64,000 nucleotides of DNA from Orientallactaga sibirica (Eukaryota > Chordata > Mammalia > Rodentia > Dipodidae). Each line of letters starts with the position of its first letter. Within the stretch, counting starts at the first letter, position 1. This document shows, piece by piece, positions 32,353 through 43,536 of this stretch. The notes under the pieces are model-generated. The model was not told the DNA's origin. It did not search any database and was given only the letters and a program-made list of their open reading frames with translations. Both the position numbers and the translations under genes were made by a program. Where the stretch lies: assembly GCA_036365145.1 (NCBI GenBank), contig JAEOAD010000005.1, positions 5,871,001 to 5,935,000 on the forward strand. The letters run 5' to 3'.

Positions 32353-32541
32353 TGAGAGAGAAAGAGGGAGAGAGAGAGAGAGAAAGAGAATGGGCACTCC
32401 AGGGCCTCCAACCACTGCAAACGAACTCCAGACGCATGCATCACCATGTGCATCTGGCTTTCGTGGGTCCTGGTGAGTCGAACTGGGATCCTTTGGCTTT
32501 GCAGGCAAACGCCTTAACTGTGAAGTCATCTCTTCAGCCCC
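32290..32541 (-). mobile_element. tRNA-derived SINE with a long (TTTA)n tail
   Basis: Reverse copy with about 14 TTTA units (32300-32353), a GAGA run, AACGAACTCCAGACGCATGC, head GTGAAGTCATCTCTTCAGCC. Confidence 0.94.
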
Positions 32542-32854
32542 TCTCAAGGATTTTTCATTAAGGATAAGTTTCCTACTTAAGTCTCCATCAGCCTTCTGGA
32601 AGAGGAGGAGGTGTCACTGGGGGTGGGTAGTGTAGTCCAGCCCTAAGCTGAGCTCAGAGTCAGTGTTGAACTCTGGCTGTTTCGTGTTTGCTGGCTGTTG
32701 AGGGTGTCTGTCTGCTTGGATCTATGGACGTGAGCCACCTTTTCCCCCCATGATGATGTTTCCCCTGGATTGGTAAGCCTGAAATAAAGCCTTCCCTCCC
32801 ATAAGCTGCTGGTGGTCACGTGTTTGTCCCAGCAAGGAGAAAGTAACTGCAACA

Positions 32855-33060
32855 GGCAGGTGGTGTAGCTCAGCCACAGAAGATCAATACCATGTACTCA
32901 AAGTGTTCTCAAGTCCAGCACCAGGGAAAAGAGATGCACAGTAACAATAATAGCAACAAATATCAGTGAGCTAGATACAGAACTCAAGTGAAAATCAGGT
33001 ATCAACTATAATATCCGCAAGTGTAGAAGCAATGTCAGGAAGGGTGGAGGGTAGAGAAAA
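32855..33060. other. Short unique spacer
   Basis: A-rich sequence between the MaLR LTR and the next SINE; nothing recognised. Confidence 0.5.
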
Positions 33061-33074
33061 CACATTCAATTTTT

Positions 33075-33323
33075 CTTTTTTTTGGAGAGAGAGACACAGA
33101 GAGAGACATAGAGAGGGAGGGAGAGGAAGACAGAGAATGGGCATGCCAGCAACTTCTCAGCCACTGAGAACAAACTCTAGATGCGTGCGCCCCCTTGTGG
33201 TCAAGTGTGGCATTGCGCCCTTGCATCACTTTGCATCTGGCTAAACGTGGGGCCTGGAGATTGAAACCGGCGTTCTTAGGCTTAGCAGGCAGGTGCCTTA
33301 ACTGCTAAGCCATCTCTCCAGCC
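33075..33323 (-). mobile_element. tRNA-derived SINE, long-body subfamily; left edge of the duplication
   Basis: Reverse copy with CCTTGTGGTCAAGTGTGGCA and TTAGGCTTAGCAGGCAGGTG. Its target duplication is CACATTCAATTTTT (33061) and CACATTCATCAATTTTT (33324), the right one two bases longer. The last bases of its head (TCCAGCCC) are the left breakpoint of the 4.78-kb tandem duplication. Confidence 0.93.
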
Positions 33324-33341
33324 CACATTCATCAATTTTTT

Positions 33342-34783
33342 AAGGTAATAAAGACTTTGGATGGAAGGATATGATGAAGGAGAAGCAAGAGAAGTTCGAA
33401 TATTTAAGAGCTGAAGATGAAGTGAAGGTGAATCATTCTAATAATATATAAACATTAATATGCATAAATTATAAATATCATGAGTATAATATGAAGAGAA
33501 AGTAGCAAGAACATAATAAAAACATATATAAAAGAAAAAATGAACTTTATACGTATAAACTTTTTCTTTTTATCTTTTCTTTCAGCAAATACCAAAAAAG
33601 GATAAAGCAATACCTTAGTAAAAAAATAAAAGTTTAAGAAATTAAAATACTTTCTTCCTCGCGGTATTCATGCAGGCAAGGGCTGGTGTGCCCTGTAGTG
33701 CCAATCTCCCCCTTTCTTCCCGCGTCTTCTTGGACCCTTGGCGAGAGCTAAGGCACATTTCCTGTTTTCTTTCTGTTGTGTTGCTCACCAGTCATTACGC
33801 GTGTGTGGTGAGGGACCAGGAGGGATTGAAACGTCTTTCTGTTTCCCTGGTTGTTTGTCTAAGGAAGTCCAGATCCAAAGTTTCCCTGGCTTGAGCTTAC
33901 TGCGGACGGCTGGGCATACTCCCAGAGCTGGCCAGTTCATACTGCCAATCTCAGCCAACTGCACAAGCCCACGTGGAGCGGGGCTCATCAAGTGCATAAG
34001 TGGAAGGTGGCAAGCAAGCTTGTCCTTACCCATATCTGTGTTTCCTGAGGCCTTGTCCCTGAGTGAGGGCACACATACCTACTCAGTGTCTCGGCCCTCC
34101 GTAGGTGGCTGACAGAGCCATCGGTCCTAAAGGGACAGTCCTGCCACCACCTGGCATCTGCAACCTGAATGCAACCAGCATGTCTTCATTGCCCTCACCA
34201 CAGTGGTGGTCAACGATGGCCACACAGGCCTGCTTCACATGCTCCCATAACCAGTCTCTTGGCCTCTCCAAGTCTTTGTCCGGTATTAAACTTGAGTTCA
34301 ATCTCAAGAAGAAGAGTTTATTTATTTAGTTGTTTATGATTGTTTTGAGTCTGAGCCATTGAGAAAGTGGAAGGTACTGGCGGATTCTAACCCACCATCT
34401 CAGTTCCTCCCAGGCTTTGCTTTGTGTGGACTCTGCTTTTTCTAGGCACAAACAGCTATTTCATTTCATGAAATGGCAGAAAGAAATATTTTGACGTCTT
34501 TTACATGTTACTGTTGTATACTTGGTTCTTTTTCCTACTGGACACTCAGTCCTCTTATATTCAAAACAGCGACTTACTTTGTATCTTGAATATAATAAAG
34601 GCTCAGTTAGTATTTGGTAAATTCACTATGTAGGTCTATCTTCAAAAGAACAGGTGAATGTTTAACCTGATAGCATTTTATGTACTTTTTTATATTTTAC
34701 ATACATTTATATACTTTTCTAAAGTGGGGATAATTTTATTCCCAAGGGACATTTCACAATAGCCTAGGATTTCATTGTCACAA

Positions 34784-34814
<31 letters not shown>

Positions 34815-35835
34815 CAACAGTATTTAGTGGGTAGAATCTGGAGGCTTTGAGCATCCTATATGCATAACATAGCTCCCTGCAACAAAGAATTTTCTGACAC
34901 ACCTATCAATAGCAAGGCAAATCCTGCTTTAACTGCAGAAGATCATCCCTGAGAATATTTATCTGGGTCAAGAACCACCTTGTACTGATAACAGTAACCA
35001 GAAATATGAAATAAACATCACTTAGGCAGGTTCTCCATTTCATCACACTAGTAACTTGTTATCTTGAGGGAATTTCTGCAATCAAAATGTGCTTTGAGAA
35101 TTTTTTTTTCTAGAGCTTTCTTTTCATTCTGGTGTGAATTTTATTAACCTCATAACTCATCTCATCTTACAATGTAAGTTCAGTAGATGAGTACTTCACT
35201 TGTTTCAAAAATTGGGTTTATTATTATTTCATAGGAATGGCAAACAGTTACCAACTCTGTGTGTAGTTTTAGAAAGGACTCTCCTTGTTTTCCATAGCCA
35301 ACGTTTAGTTTTTATAAATATAATCATAGACTAAAATGTTCCCACGAGTGTATTCATTTTTTTATTCGTTAAATATTATTTTGCAGTTGAGGAATTGAAT
35401 GTAAAGGGCATGCTACGGATAAACATGTAGGAGAAATGCTCTTTGCTTGTGCGTCAGACCTGAGATATCCATTTACCACCTCATCAATCTTCAGTAAACT
35501 ATAGTATGAGGAAGAGAGTGACAGAATGATTAGATCAGGAAGTGGAGAGAGAGAAAAAAAAACATTGGCAGACTCTTACGCCAGAGAGAGAGGATTTATC
35601 GCTGAGTTCTGTTCCTTCTCTCTTAGCTCAACCCTCTCCTGGGATTACAGGGCTCTGCAGTGCAGTAGCTCTGAGGGCATGCTGGAGGTGTGGCATTTCT
35701 GCCACGTGCCCACTGTTTTGTACCTTTGCATGCAGGGATCACATACTGCAAAAAGTCAAGGACTGGTTTCCTACACTAAGGGCTACGTGTTCACGTTATC
35801 CTTCTTTATTTGACAAAAAAGAAAGAAAAGAAAAC

Positions 35836-35866
<31 letters not shown>

Positions 35867-36954
35867 CAAAACCTAGGTGCATAATCTTCATAATCTTTCT
35901 AATCTTCTTTCTTAATTAAAGATGGTGAGGATTCTGTTACCTCTTCTGCACAGGAGAAGCTGCTAGTTGGAGGGTCAGATTTAATTATGCATGGAGCTCT
36001 TGAAAGGTAACATGCTGTAAAAATGGTATGAATTATTATTTAATTGAGACTCCACTTGAGTTTTGTGGAGAGAAGCAATGCTCTTTAAAACTTTAAGAAA
36101 TCTCTCTCTCTCTCTTTTTTTAAATAATACAGCAATAAGCAACATTTTCCTTCCGGAGGCTCCCGGGAGCTTGGGTTTTGGGGCATCATCCTTGCAAGTA
36201 GAATAAGTAGTTTGTGAGGAAAAGTTGTAGAAAATATGTTCGTCTGCCCTTCCCCCTTTTAAAAAGACTTCAAAAATCAGACTCTAATTACAGATATCTT
36301 TTCCAGATTGAACCACCACTAATTTAACCAAAAACATGTGTGTGTAACAAAAGAACTCGTAAAAGGAACATTTGAGGTTTCACATGGATTTCTGCAAAAG
36401 ACAAACACAGTAAAATCACAGAATTGGCTGATGGACACTCTGCTGTACTAATGCTGTAAAAATTTTATGGAATCCTTGGGGCTTATAAGATCCATTCATC
36501 CTTTAAGAGAACCTCAAGGTCTTAATCCACAGAGGATCTTTCCACTACTTACCAGAGGAGTAAGTCCTCCCACCTTCAATGGCACCATCTAGGTTTCTGG
36601 AGCCCAGAGTGATTTGCACATTTGATCTCTATCGAGTCCTGTAGGAGATGTGCTCTGAGAGGTGTTAGCTCTGAACATGACCTGAGATGATGTTACACAC
36701 TTATAACTAGAGTTATCTCAGCATGCTTCCTGTTAAAAAATAGCCCGTTTTGCAACTCTTATCTCAGAAAGGGATCTAATAATGCCAAGAAAACTAGATA
36801 CTCGCTGAATCACCGAACAATATGAGTTCAGTTGATTCGCATTCAAGGTAGATGTGCTCGGGACTAAACCGCTGGGGACCACTTATTAACCAGAAGGACA
36901 GACGCAAGGCGATGCATTCCAAAACCCCAGAGAAAAGCCCTCAGTGTTTGGGAG
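33342..36954. other. Unique core of the duplicated unit (copy 1)
   Basis: A GC-richer block at 33655-34310 with short frames on both strands stands out from AT-rich flanks. A strong pyrimidine tract ending in CAG (33561-33585) lies just before it. No frame runs the length of the block and no family is recognised. It may be a decayed gene copy or part of a non-coding exon; copy 2 keeps it with only a few changes. The rest is AT-rich with no gene. Confidence 0.45.
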
Positions 36955-37230
36955 TGCGTGGTGGTTTGAATGTGTTTGTGCTTAGCCTTCCTACTTAAGC
37001 TGGTGGAGCCTTTTGATTATTAGACCAGCCCTACTGGGTGAGGAGAGCTGGCTCCTTCACATCACTTTCTTCCTGCATTGTGCGGAGATGTGACACCCCT
37101 GCTCTGCCAGGCTTTCCCCACCATGATCAAACTTCCCTTTGAAACTGTAAGTCTGAAAGAAACCCTTTCTTCCCAGAATCTGCTTTTTGGTCTGGTGTTT
37201 TGTCCCAGCCATGGGAAGGTAACTGCTACA
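36955..37230 (+). mobile_element. MaLR-type LTR (duplication copy 1)
   Basis: TGGTGGTTTGAATGTGTTTG at the start. GACCAGCCCTACTGGGTGAG, CCCCACCATGATCAAACTTC and GAAACTGTAAGTCTGAAAGA follow. Close GGGAAGGTAACTGCTACA. The polyadenylation region reads AGAAACCC where AATAAA is usual. Confidence 0.75.
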
Positions 37231-37308
37231 GAGTGTTATCGAGAAATACTGTTCAATGAATTGAATTCAATAAACTGGTTTTTTTTGTTGTTGTTGTTGT
37301 TTTTGCTT

Positions 37309-37343
<35 letters not shown>

Positions 37344-37380
37344 CCTTTCCTGTTAGAAGAAATGGTTAAGAAGTTGAACA

Positions 37381-37610
37381 GACCAGGGGGCTAGAGAGAT
37401 GGTTTAGTGGTTAAGGCGTTTGCTTGCAAAGCCAAAGGATCCCAGTTTGATTCTCCAGGATCCATGTGAGCCAGATGCAGAAGGGGGTGCATGCATCTGG
37501 AGTTTGTTTGCAGTGGCTGGAGGCCCTGGTGCACCCATTCTCTGTGTGTGTGTGTGTGTGTGTCTAATAAAATAAATAAATTGAAAAATAAATAAAAATA
37601 TTTGTAAAAA
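37381..37610 (+). mobile_element. tRNA-derived SINE (duplication copy 1)
   Basis: Sense copy GGGGGCTAGAGAGATGGTTT to AATAAATAAATTGAAAAATA. Target-site duplication AAGAAGTTGAACA at 37368-37380 and 37611-37623. Confidence 0.94.
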
Positions 37611-37623
37611 AAGAAGTTGAACA

Positions 37624-37892
37624 AACTAACACACTAGGCCACAATGCTGATTTTCATAGTGGTTGTACAAGTTTGTACTCCCACCAGTGGTAAATAAGGG
37701 TTCTTCCTTCCCACAGTCTTACCAACATTTGCTGTTATTTGATTTTTTTTTTTTTTTTTTTTTTGGTGATTTGCCATCCTGAGTGAAGTAAAATGGAATC
37801 TCAAAGTTGTTTTAATTTGCATTGCCTTGGTAACTAAGAATGCTGAATATTTCTTTAAGTATTGGCCATTTGGATTTCTATTTATTTCTTTT
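37624..37892 (-). mobile_element. L1 ORF2 3' end, inverted (copy 1, truncated by the duplication)
   Basis: Antisense L1: TTTGTACTCCCACCAGTGGT, GATTTGCCATCCTGAGTGAA, TTTTAATTTGCATTGCCTTG. In copy 2 the same segment continues into the longer L1 at 43987, so here it is the cut-off copy. Confidence 0.82.
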
Positions 37893-38043
37893 TTCTTTTT
37901 GGTTTTCAAGGTAGGGTCTCACTCTGGCTCAGGCTGACCTGGAATTCACTATATAGTCTCAGGGTGGCCTTGAACTCATGGCGATCTTCCTACCTCTGCT
38001 TCTCCAGTGCTGGGATTAAAGGTATGCGCCACCATGCCCAGCA
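37893..38043 (-). mobile_element. B1 SINE (duplication copy 1)
   Basis: Reverse B1 TTTTGGTTTTCAAGGTAGGG to CACCATGCCCAGC. Confidence 0.94.
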
Positions 38044-38120
38044 TAAGTGATATTTATTAAAGTGCAAATGTGACTATAATTCATATTCTTTTTTTTTCCA
38101 GCCCACATTCATCAATTTTT

Positions 38121-39556
38121 AAGGTAATAAAGACTTTGGATGGAAGGATATGATGAAGGAGAAGCAAGAGAAGTTCGAATATTTAAGAGCTGAAGATGAA
38201 GTGAAGGTGAATCATTCTAATAATATATAAACATTAATATGCATAAATTATAAATATCATGAGTATAATATGAAGAGAAAGTAGCAAGAACATAATAAAA
38301 ACATATATAAAAGAAAAAATGAACTTTATACGTATAAACTTTTTCTTTTTATCTTTTCTTTCAGCAAATACCAAAAAAGGATAAAGCAATACCTTAGTAA
38401 AAAAATAAAAGTTTAAGAAATTAAAATACTTTCTTCCTCGCGGTATTCATGCAGGCAAGGGCTGGTGTGCCCTGTAGTGCCAATCTCCCCCTTTCTTCCC
38501 GCGTCTTCTTGGACCCTTGGCGAGAGCTAAGGCACATTTCCTGTTTTCTTTCTGTTGTGTTGCTCACCAGTCATTACGCGTGTGTGGTGAGGGACCAGGA
38601 GGGATTGAAACGTCTTTCTGTTTCCCTGGTTGTTTGTCTAAGGAAGTCCAGATCCAAAGTTTCCCTGGCTTGAGCTTACTGCGGACGGCTGGGCATACTC
38701 CCAGAGCTGGCCAGTTCATACTGCGAATCTCAGCCAACTGCACAAGCCCACGTGGAGCGGGGCTCATCAAGTGCATAAGTGGAAGGTGGCAAGCAAGCTT
38801 GTCCTTACCCATATCTGTGTTTCCTGAGGCCTAGTCCCTGAGTGAGGGCACACATACCTACTCAGTGTCTCGGCCCTCCGTAGGTGGCTGACGGAGCCAT
38901 CGCTCCTAAAGGGACAGTCCTGCCACCACCTGGCATCTGCAACCTGAATGCAACCAGCATGTCTTCATTGCCCTCACCACAGTGGTGGTCAACGATGGCC
39001 ACACAGGCCTGCTTCACATGCTCCCATAACCAGTCTCTTGGCCTCCAAGTCTTTGTCGGTATTAAACTTGAGTTCAATCTCAAGAAGAAGAGTTTATTTA
39101 TTTAGTTGTTTATGATTGTTTTGAGTCTGAGCCATTGAGAAAGTGGAAGGTACTGGCGGATTCTAACCCACCATCTCAGTTCCTCCCAGGCTTTGCTTTG
39201 TGTGGACTCTGCTTTTTCTAGGCACAAACAGCTATTTCATTTCATGAAATGGCAGAAAGAAATATTTTGACGTCTTTTACATGTTACTGTTGTATACTTG
39301 GTTCTTTTTCCTACTGGACACGCAGTCCTCTTATATTCAAAACAGCGACTTACTTGGTATCTTGAATATAATAAAGGCTCAGTTAGTATTTGGTAAATTC
39401 ACTATGTAGGTCCATCTTCAAAAGAATAGGTGAATGTTTAACCTGATAGCATTTTATGTACTTTTTTATATTTTACATACATTTATATACTTTTCTAAAG
39501 TGGGGATAATTTTATTCCCAAGGGACATTTCACAATAGCCTAGGATTTCATTGTCA

Positions 39557-39592
<36 letters not shown>

Positions 39593-41743
39593 CAACAGTA
39601 TTTAGTGGGTAGAATCTGGAGGCTTTGAGCATCCTATATGCATAACATAGCTCCCTGCAACAAAGAATTTTCTGACACACCTATCAATAGCAAGGCAAAT
39701 CCTGCTTTAACTGCAGAAGATCATCCCTGAGAATATTTATCTGGGTCAAGAACCACCTTGTACTGATAACAGTAACCAGAAATAGGAAATAAACATCACT
39801 TAGGCAGGTTCTCCATTTCATCACACCAGTAACTTGTTATCTTGAGGGAATTTCTGCAATCAAAATGTGCTTTGAGAATTTTTTTTTCTAGAGCTTTCTT
39901 TTCATCCTGGTGTGAATTTTATTAACCTCATAACTCATCTCATCTTACAATGTAAGTTCAGTAGATGAGTACTTCACTTGTTTCAAAAATTGGGTTTATT
40001 ATTATTTCATAGGAATGGCAAACAGTTACCAACTCTGTGTGTAGTTTTAGAAAGGACTCTCCTTGTTTTCCATAGCCAACGTTTAGTTTTTATAAATATA
40101 ATCATAGACTAAAATGTTCCCACGAGTGTATTCATTTTTTTATTCGTTAAATATTATTTTGCAGTTGAGGAATTGAATGTAAAGGGCATGCTACGGATAA
40201 ACACGTAGGAGAAATGCTCTTTGCTTGTGCGTCAGACCTGAGATATCCATTTACCACCTCATCAATCTTCAGTAAACTATAGTATGAGGAAGAGAGTGAC
40301 AGAATGATTAGATCAGGAAGTGGAGAGAGAGAAAAAAAAAACATTGGCAGACTCTTACGCAGAGAGAGGATTTATCGCTGAGTTCTGTTCCTTCTCTCTT
40401 AGCTCAACCCTCTCCTGGGATTACAGGGCTCTGCAGTGCAGTAGCTTTGAGGGCATGCTGGAGGTGTGGCATTTCTGCCACGTGCCCACTGTTTTGTACC
40501 TCTGGATGCAGGGATCACATACTGCAAAAAGTCAAGGACTGGTTTCCTACACTAAGGGCTACGTGTTCACATTATCCTTCTTTATTTGACAAAAAAAAAG
40601 AAAGAAAAGAAAACAAAACAAAACAAAAACAAAAAAAACAAAACAAAAAACAAACAAAACCAAAGGTGCATAATCTTCATAATCTTTCTAATCTTCTTTC
40701 TTAATTAAAGATGGTGAGGATTCTGTTACCTCTTCTGCACAGGAGAAGCTGCTAGTTGGAGGGTCAGATTTAATTATGCATGGAGCTCTTGAAAGGTAAC
40801 ATGCTGTAAAAATGGTATGAATTATTATTTAATTGAGACTCCACTTGAGTTTTGTGGAGAGAAGCAATGCTCTTTAAAACTTTAAGAAATCTCTCTCTCT
40901 CTCTTTTTTTAAATAATACAGCAATAAGCAACATTTTCCTTCCGGAGGCTCCCGGGAGCTTGGGTTTTGGGGCATCATCCTTGCAAGTAGAATAAGTAGT
41001 TTGTGAGGAAAAGTTGTAGAAAATATGCTCGTCTGCCCTTCCCCCCTTTAAAAAGAACTTCAAAAATCAGACTCTAATTACAGATATCTTTTCCAGATTG
41101 AACCACCACTAATTTAACCAAAAACATGTGTGTGTAACAAAAGAACTCGTAAAAGGAACATTTGAGGTTTCACATGGATTTCTGCAAAAGACAAACACAG
41201 TAAAATCACAGAATTGGCTGATGGACACTCTGCTGTACTAATGCTGTAAAAATTTTATGGAATCCTTGGGGCTTATAAGATCCATTCATCCTTTAAGAGA
41301 ACCTCAAGGTCTTAATCCACAGAGGATCTTTCCACTACTTACCAGAGGAGTAAGTCCTCCCACCTTCAATGGCACCATCTAGGTTTCTGGAGCCCAGAGT
41401 GATTTGCACATTTGATCTCTATCGAGTCCTGTAGGAGATGTGCTGTGAGAGGTGTTAGCTCTGAACATGACCTGAGATGATGTTACACACTTACAACTAG
41501 AGTTATCTCAGCACGCTTCCTGTTAAAAAATAGCCCGTTTTGCAACTCTTATCTCAGAAAGGGATCTAATAATGCCAAGAAAACTAGATACTCGCTGAAT
41601 CCCGAACAATATGAGTTCAGTTGATTCGCATTCAAGGTAGATGTGCTCGGGACTAAACCGCTGGGGACCTCTTATTAACCAGAAGGACAGACGCAAGGCG
41701 ATGCATTCCAAAACCCCAGAGAAAAGCCCTCAGTGTTTGGGAG
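38121..41743. other. Unique core of the duplicated unit (copy 2)
   Basis: Counterpart of 33342-36954. The GC-richer block lies at about 38435-39085, and the GT microsatellite at 39561-39591 is slightly longer than in copy 1. Frame-changing indels relative to copy 1 (for example the CT loss near 39045) argue against coding constraint. No gene seen. Confidence 0.45.
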
Positions 41744-42019
41744 TGTGTGGTGGTTTGAATGTGTTTGTGCTTAGCCTTCCTACTTAAGCTGGTGGAGCCT
41801 TTTGATTATTAGACCAGCCCTACTGGGTGAGGAGAGGTGACTCCTTCACATCACTTTCTTCCTGCGTTGTGTGGAGATGTGACACCCCTGCTCTGCCAGG
41901 CTTTCCCCACCATGATCAAACTTCCCTTTGAAACTGTAAGTCTGAAAGAAACCCTTTCTTCCCAGAATCTGCTTTTTGGTCTGGTGTTTTGTCCCAGCCA
42001 TGGGAAGGTAACTGCTATG
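41744..42019 (+). mobile_element. MaLR-type LTR (duplication copy 2)
   Basis: Same LTR as 36955-37230. It begins TGTGTGGTGGTTTGAATG, which is closer to the usual MaLR start than copy 1. Confidence 0.75.
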
Positions 42020-42105
42020 GAGTGTTATCGAGAAATATTGTTCAATGAGTTGAATTCAACAAACTGTTTCTTTTTGTTGTTGTTGTTTTTGTTTTTGTTT
42101 GGTTT

Positions 42106-42137
<32 letters not shown>

Positions 42138-42180
42138 CCTTTCCTGTTAGAAGAAATGGTTAAGAAGTTGAACAGACCAG

Positions 42181-42408
42181 GGGCTAGAGAGATGGTTTTA
42201 GTGGTTAAGGCGTTTGCTTGCAAAGCCAAAGGATCCCAGTTTGATTCTCCAGGATCCACGTGAGCCAGATGCAGAAGGGGGTGCATGCATCTGGAGTTTG
42301 TTTGCAGTGGCTGGAGGCCCTGGTGCACCCATTCTCTGTGTGTGTGTGTGTGTCTCTAATAAATAATAAATAAAATTGAAAAATAAATAAAAATATTTGT
42401 AAAAAAAG
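42181..42408 (+). mobile_element. tRNA-derived SINE (duplication copy 2)
   Basis: Counterpart of 37381-37610, same insertion; shows that the SINE was present before the duplication. Confidence 0.94.
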
Positions 42409-42417
42409 TTGAACAAA

Positions 42418-42690
42418 CTAACACACTAGGCCACAATGCTGATTTTCATAGTGGTTGTACAAGTTTGTACTCCCACCAGTGGTAAATAAGGGTTCTTCCT
42501 TCCCACAGTCTTACCAACATTTGCTGTTATTTGATTTTTATTTTTTTTATTTTATTTTTTTTTGGTGATTTGCCATCCTGAATGAAGTAAAATGGAATCT
42601 CAAAGTTGTTTTAATTTGCATTGCCTTGGTAACTAAGAATGCTGAATATTTCTTTAAGTATTGGCCATTTGGATTTCTATTTATTTCTTT
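42418..42690 (-). mobile_element. L1 ORF2 3' end, inverted (copy 2, parental)
   Basis: Antisense L1 end as in copy 1. The rest of the same L1 resumes at 43987 after a block of later insertions: TTGGATTTCTATTT here, GTATTTCTCCCTTTAAGAAT there. Confidence 0.82.
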
Positions 42691-42842
42691 TTTCTTTTTG
42701 GTTTTCAAGGTAGGGTCTCACTCTGGCTCAGGCTGACCTGGAATTCACTATATAGTCTCAGGGTGGCCTTGAACTCATGGCGATCTTCCTACCTCTGCCT
42801 CTCCAGTGCTGGGATTAAAGGTGTTTGCCACCATGCCCAGCA
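42691..42842 (-). mobile_element. B1 SINE (duplication copy 2)
   Basis: Counterpart of 37893-38043. Confidence 0.94.
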
Positions 42843-42887
42843 TAAGTGATATTTATTAAAGTGCAAATGTGACTATAATTCATATTC

Positions 42888-43036
42888 TTTTTTTTTTTTT
42901 TGGTTTTCCGAGGTAAGGTCTTACTCTAGCTCAGGCTGACCTGGAATTCACTATGTAGTTTCAGGGTGGCCTTGAACTCACAGCGATCCTCCTACTTCCG
43001 CCTCCCAAGTGCTAGGGTTAAAGGCATGCGCCAGCT
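42888..43036 (-). mobile_element. B1 SINE at the right breakpoint of the duplication
   Basis: Reverse B1: 14 T's, GGTTTTCCGAGGTAAGGTCT, ending GGCATGCGCCAGC. Only its T-run is represented in copy 1, so the right breakpoint lies in this tail. Confidence 0.93.
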
Positions 43037-43045
43037 TCATTTTAA

Positions 43046-43276
43046 AATATTATTTATTTATTCATTCATTCATTCATTCATTCATTCATTTGCAAGCAGA
43101 GCAAGAGAAGAGAGACAGAGAGAATGGGCATGCCAAATCTTTCAGCCACTGTAAATGAATCCATTTGCATGTGCCACTTTGTGTATCTGGCCTTAAGTGG
43201 GTGCTGGGGAACTGAACCCAGGTCATTAGACTTTGCAGGCAAGTGGCTTAACTGCTGAGCCATCTCTCCACCCCAA
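43046..43276 (-). mobile_element. tRNA-derived SINE with (ATTC)n tail
   Basis: Reverse copy. The tail has become an ATTC array of about eight units (43061-43090). Head GCTGAGCCATCTCTCCACCCC. Confidence 0.93.
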
Positions 43277-43385
43277 TCTGGTATATTCATTTTGAGGTCA
43301 GTATAATTTATAATAACCAGAAAATTCTTGTGGGGTACTGTTTTTGTATGATATTTGTAATGACAATTTCTTCTTCTTCTTTCTT

Positions 43386-43536
43386 TTTTTTTTGGTTTTA
43401 CGAGGTAGGGTCTCACTCTAGCTTAGGCTGACCTGGAATTCACTCTGTAATCTCAGGGTGGCTTCAAACTCTCAGTAATCCTCCTACCTCTGCCTCCCAA
43501 GTGCTGGGATTAAAGGCGTGTGCCACCATGCCTGGT
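43386..43536 (-). mobile_element. B1 SINE
   Basis: Reverse copy TTTTGGTTTTACGAGGTAGG to CACCATGCCTGG. Confidence 0.95.

Larger units (their letters stand above)
32112..32854 (+). mobile_element. MaLR-type LTR split by two SINEs
   Basis: Begins TGGTGGTTTGAATGTGAATG at 32112. It resumes after the SINEs (about 32542) with CACTGGGGGTGGG, GGATTGGTAAGCCTGAAATA and the closing GTTTGTCCCAGCAAGGAG...AACTGCAACA. The layout is the same as the MaLR LTR at 36955. Confidence 0.75.
33317..38096. repeat. Tandem segmental duplication, copy 1 (4.78 kb)
   Basis: Matches 38097-42899 base for base apart from scattered substitutions and small indels; the offset is 4779-4799. It contains unique sequence, a GT microsatellite (about 34785), a MaLR LTR, a SINE, the 3' part of an inverted L1 and a B1. 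It ends in the T-run after CATAATTCATATTC-like sequence at 38089-38097, where copy 2 begins with CCAGCCCACATTC. By eye about 45 substitutions separate the copies, near 1%. Confidence 0.97.
38097..42899. repeat. Tandem segmental duplication, copy 2 (4.80 kb)
   Basis: Direct repeat of 33317-38096. Sample differences from copy 1: CTGCGAATC for CTGCCAATC, GGCCTCCAAG for GGCCTCTCCAAG, GACACGCAG for GACACTCAG, CGCAGAGAGAGG for CGCCAGAGAGAGAGG, and longer T and A runs. It ends inside the poly(T) of the reverse B1 at 42888. Confidence 0.97.

Noticed and set aside
33670..34112. Frames repeated in both duplication copies, looking conserved
   Set aside because: The similarity is due to the recent duplication; indels between copies shift the frame, so there is no sign of coding constraint.
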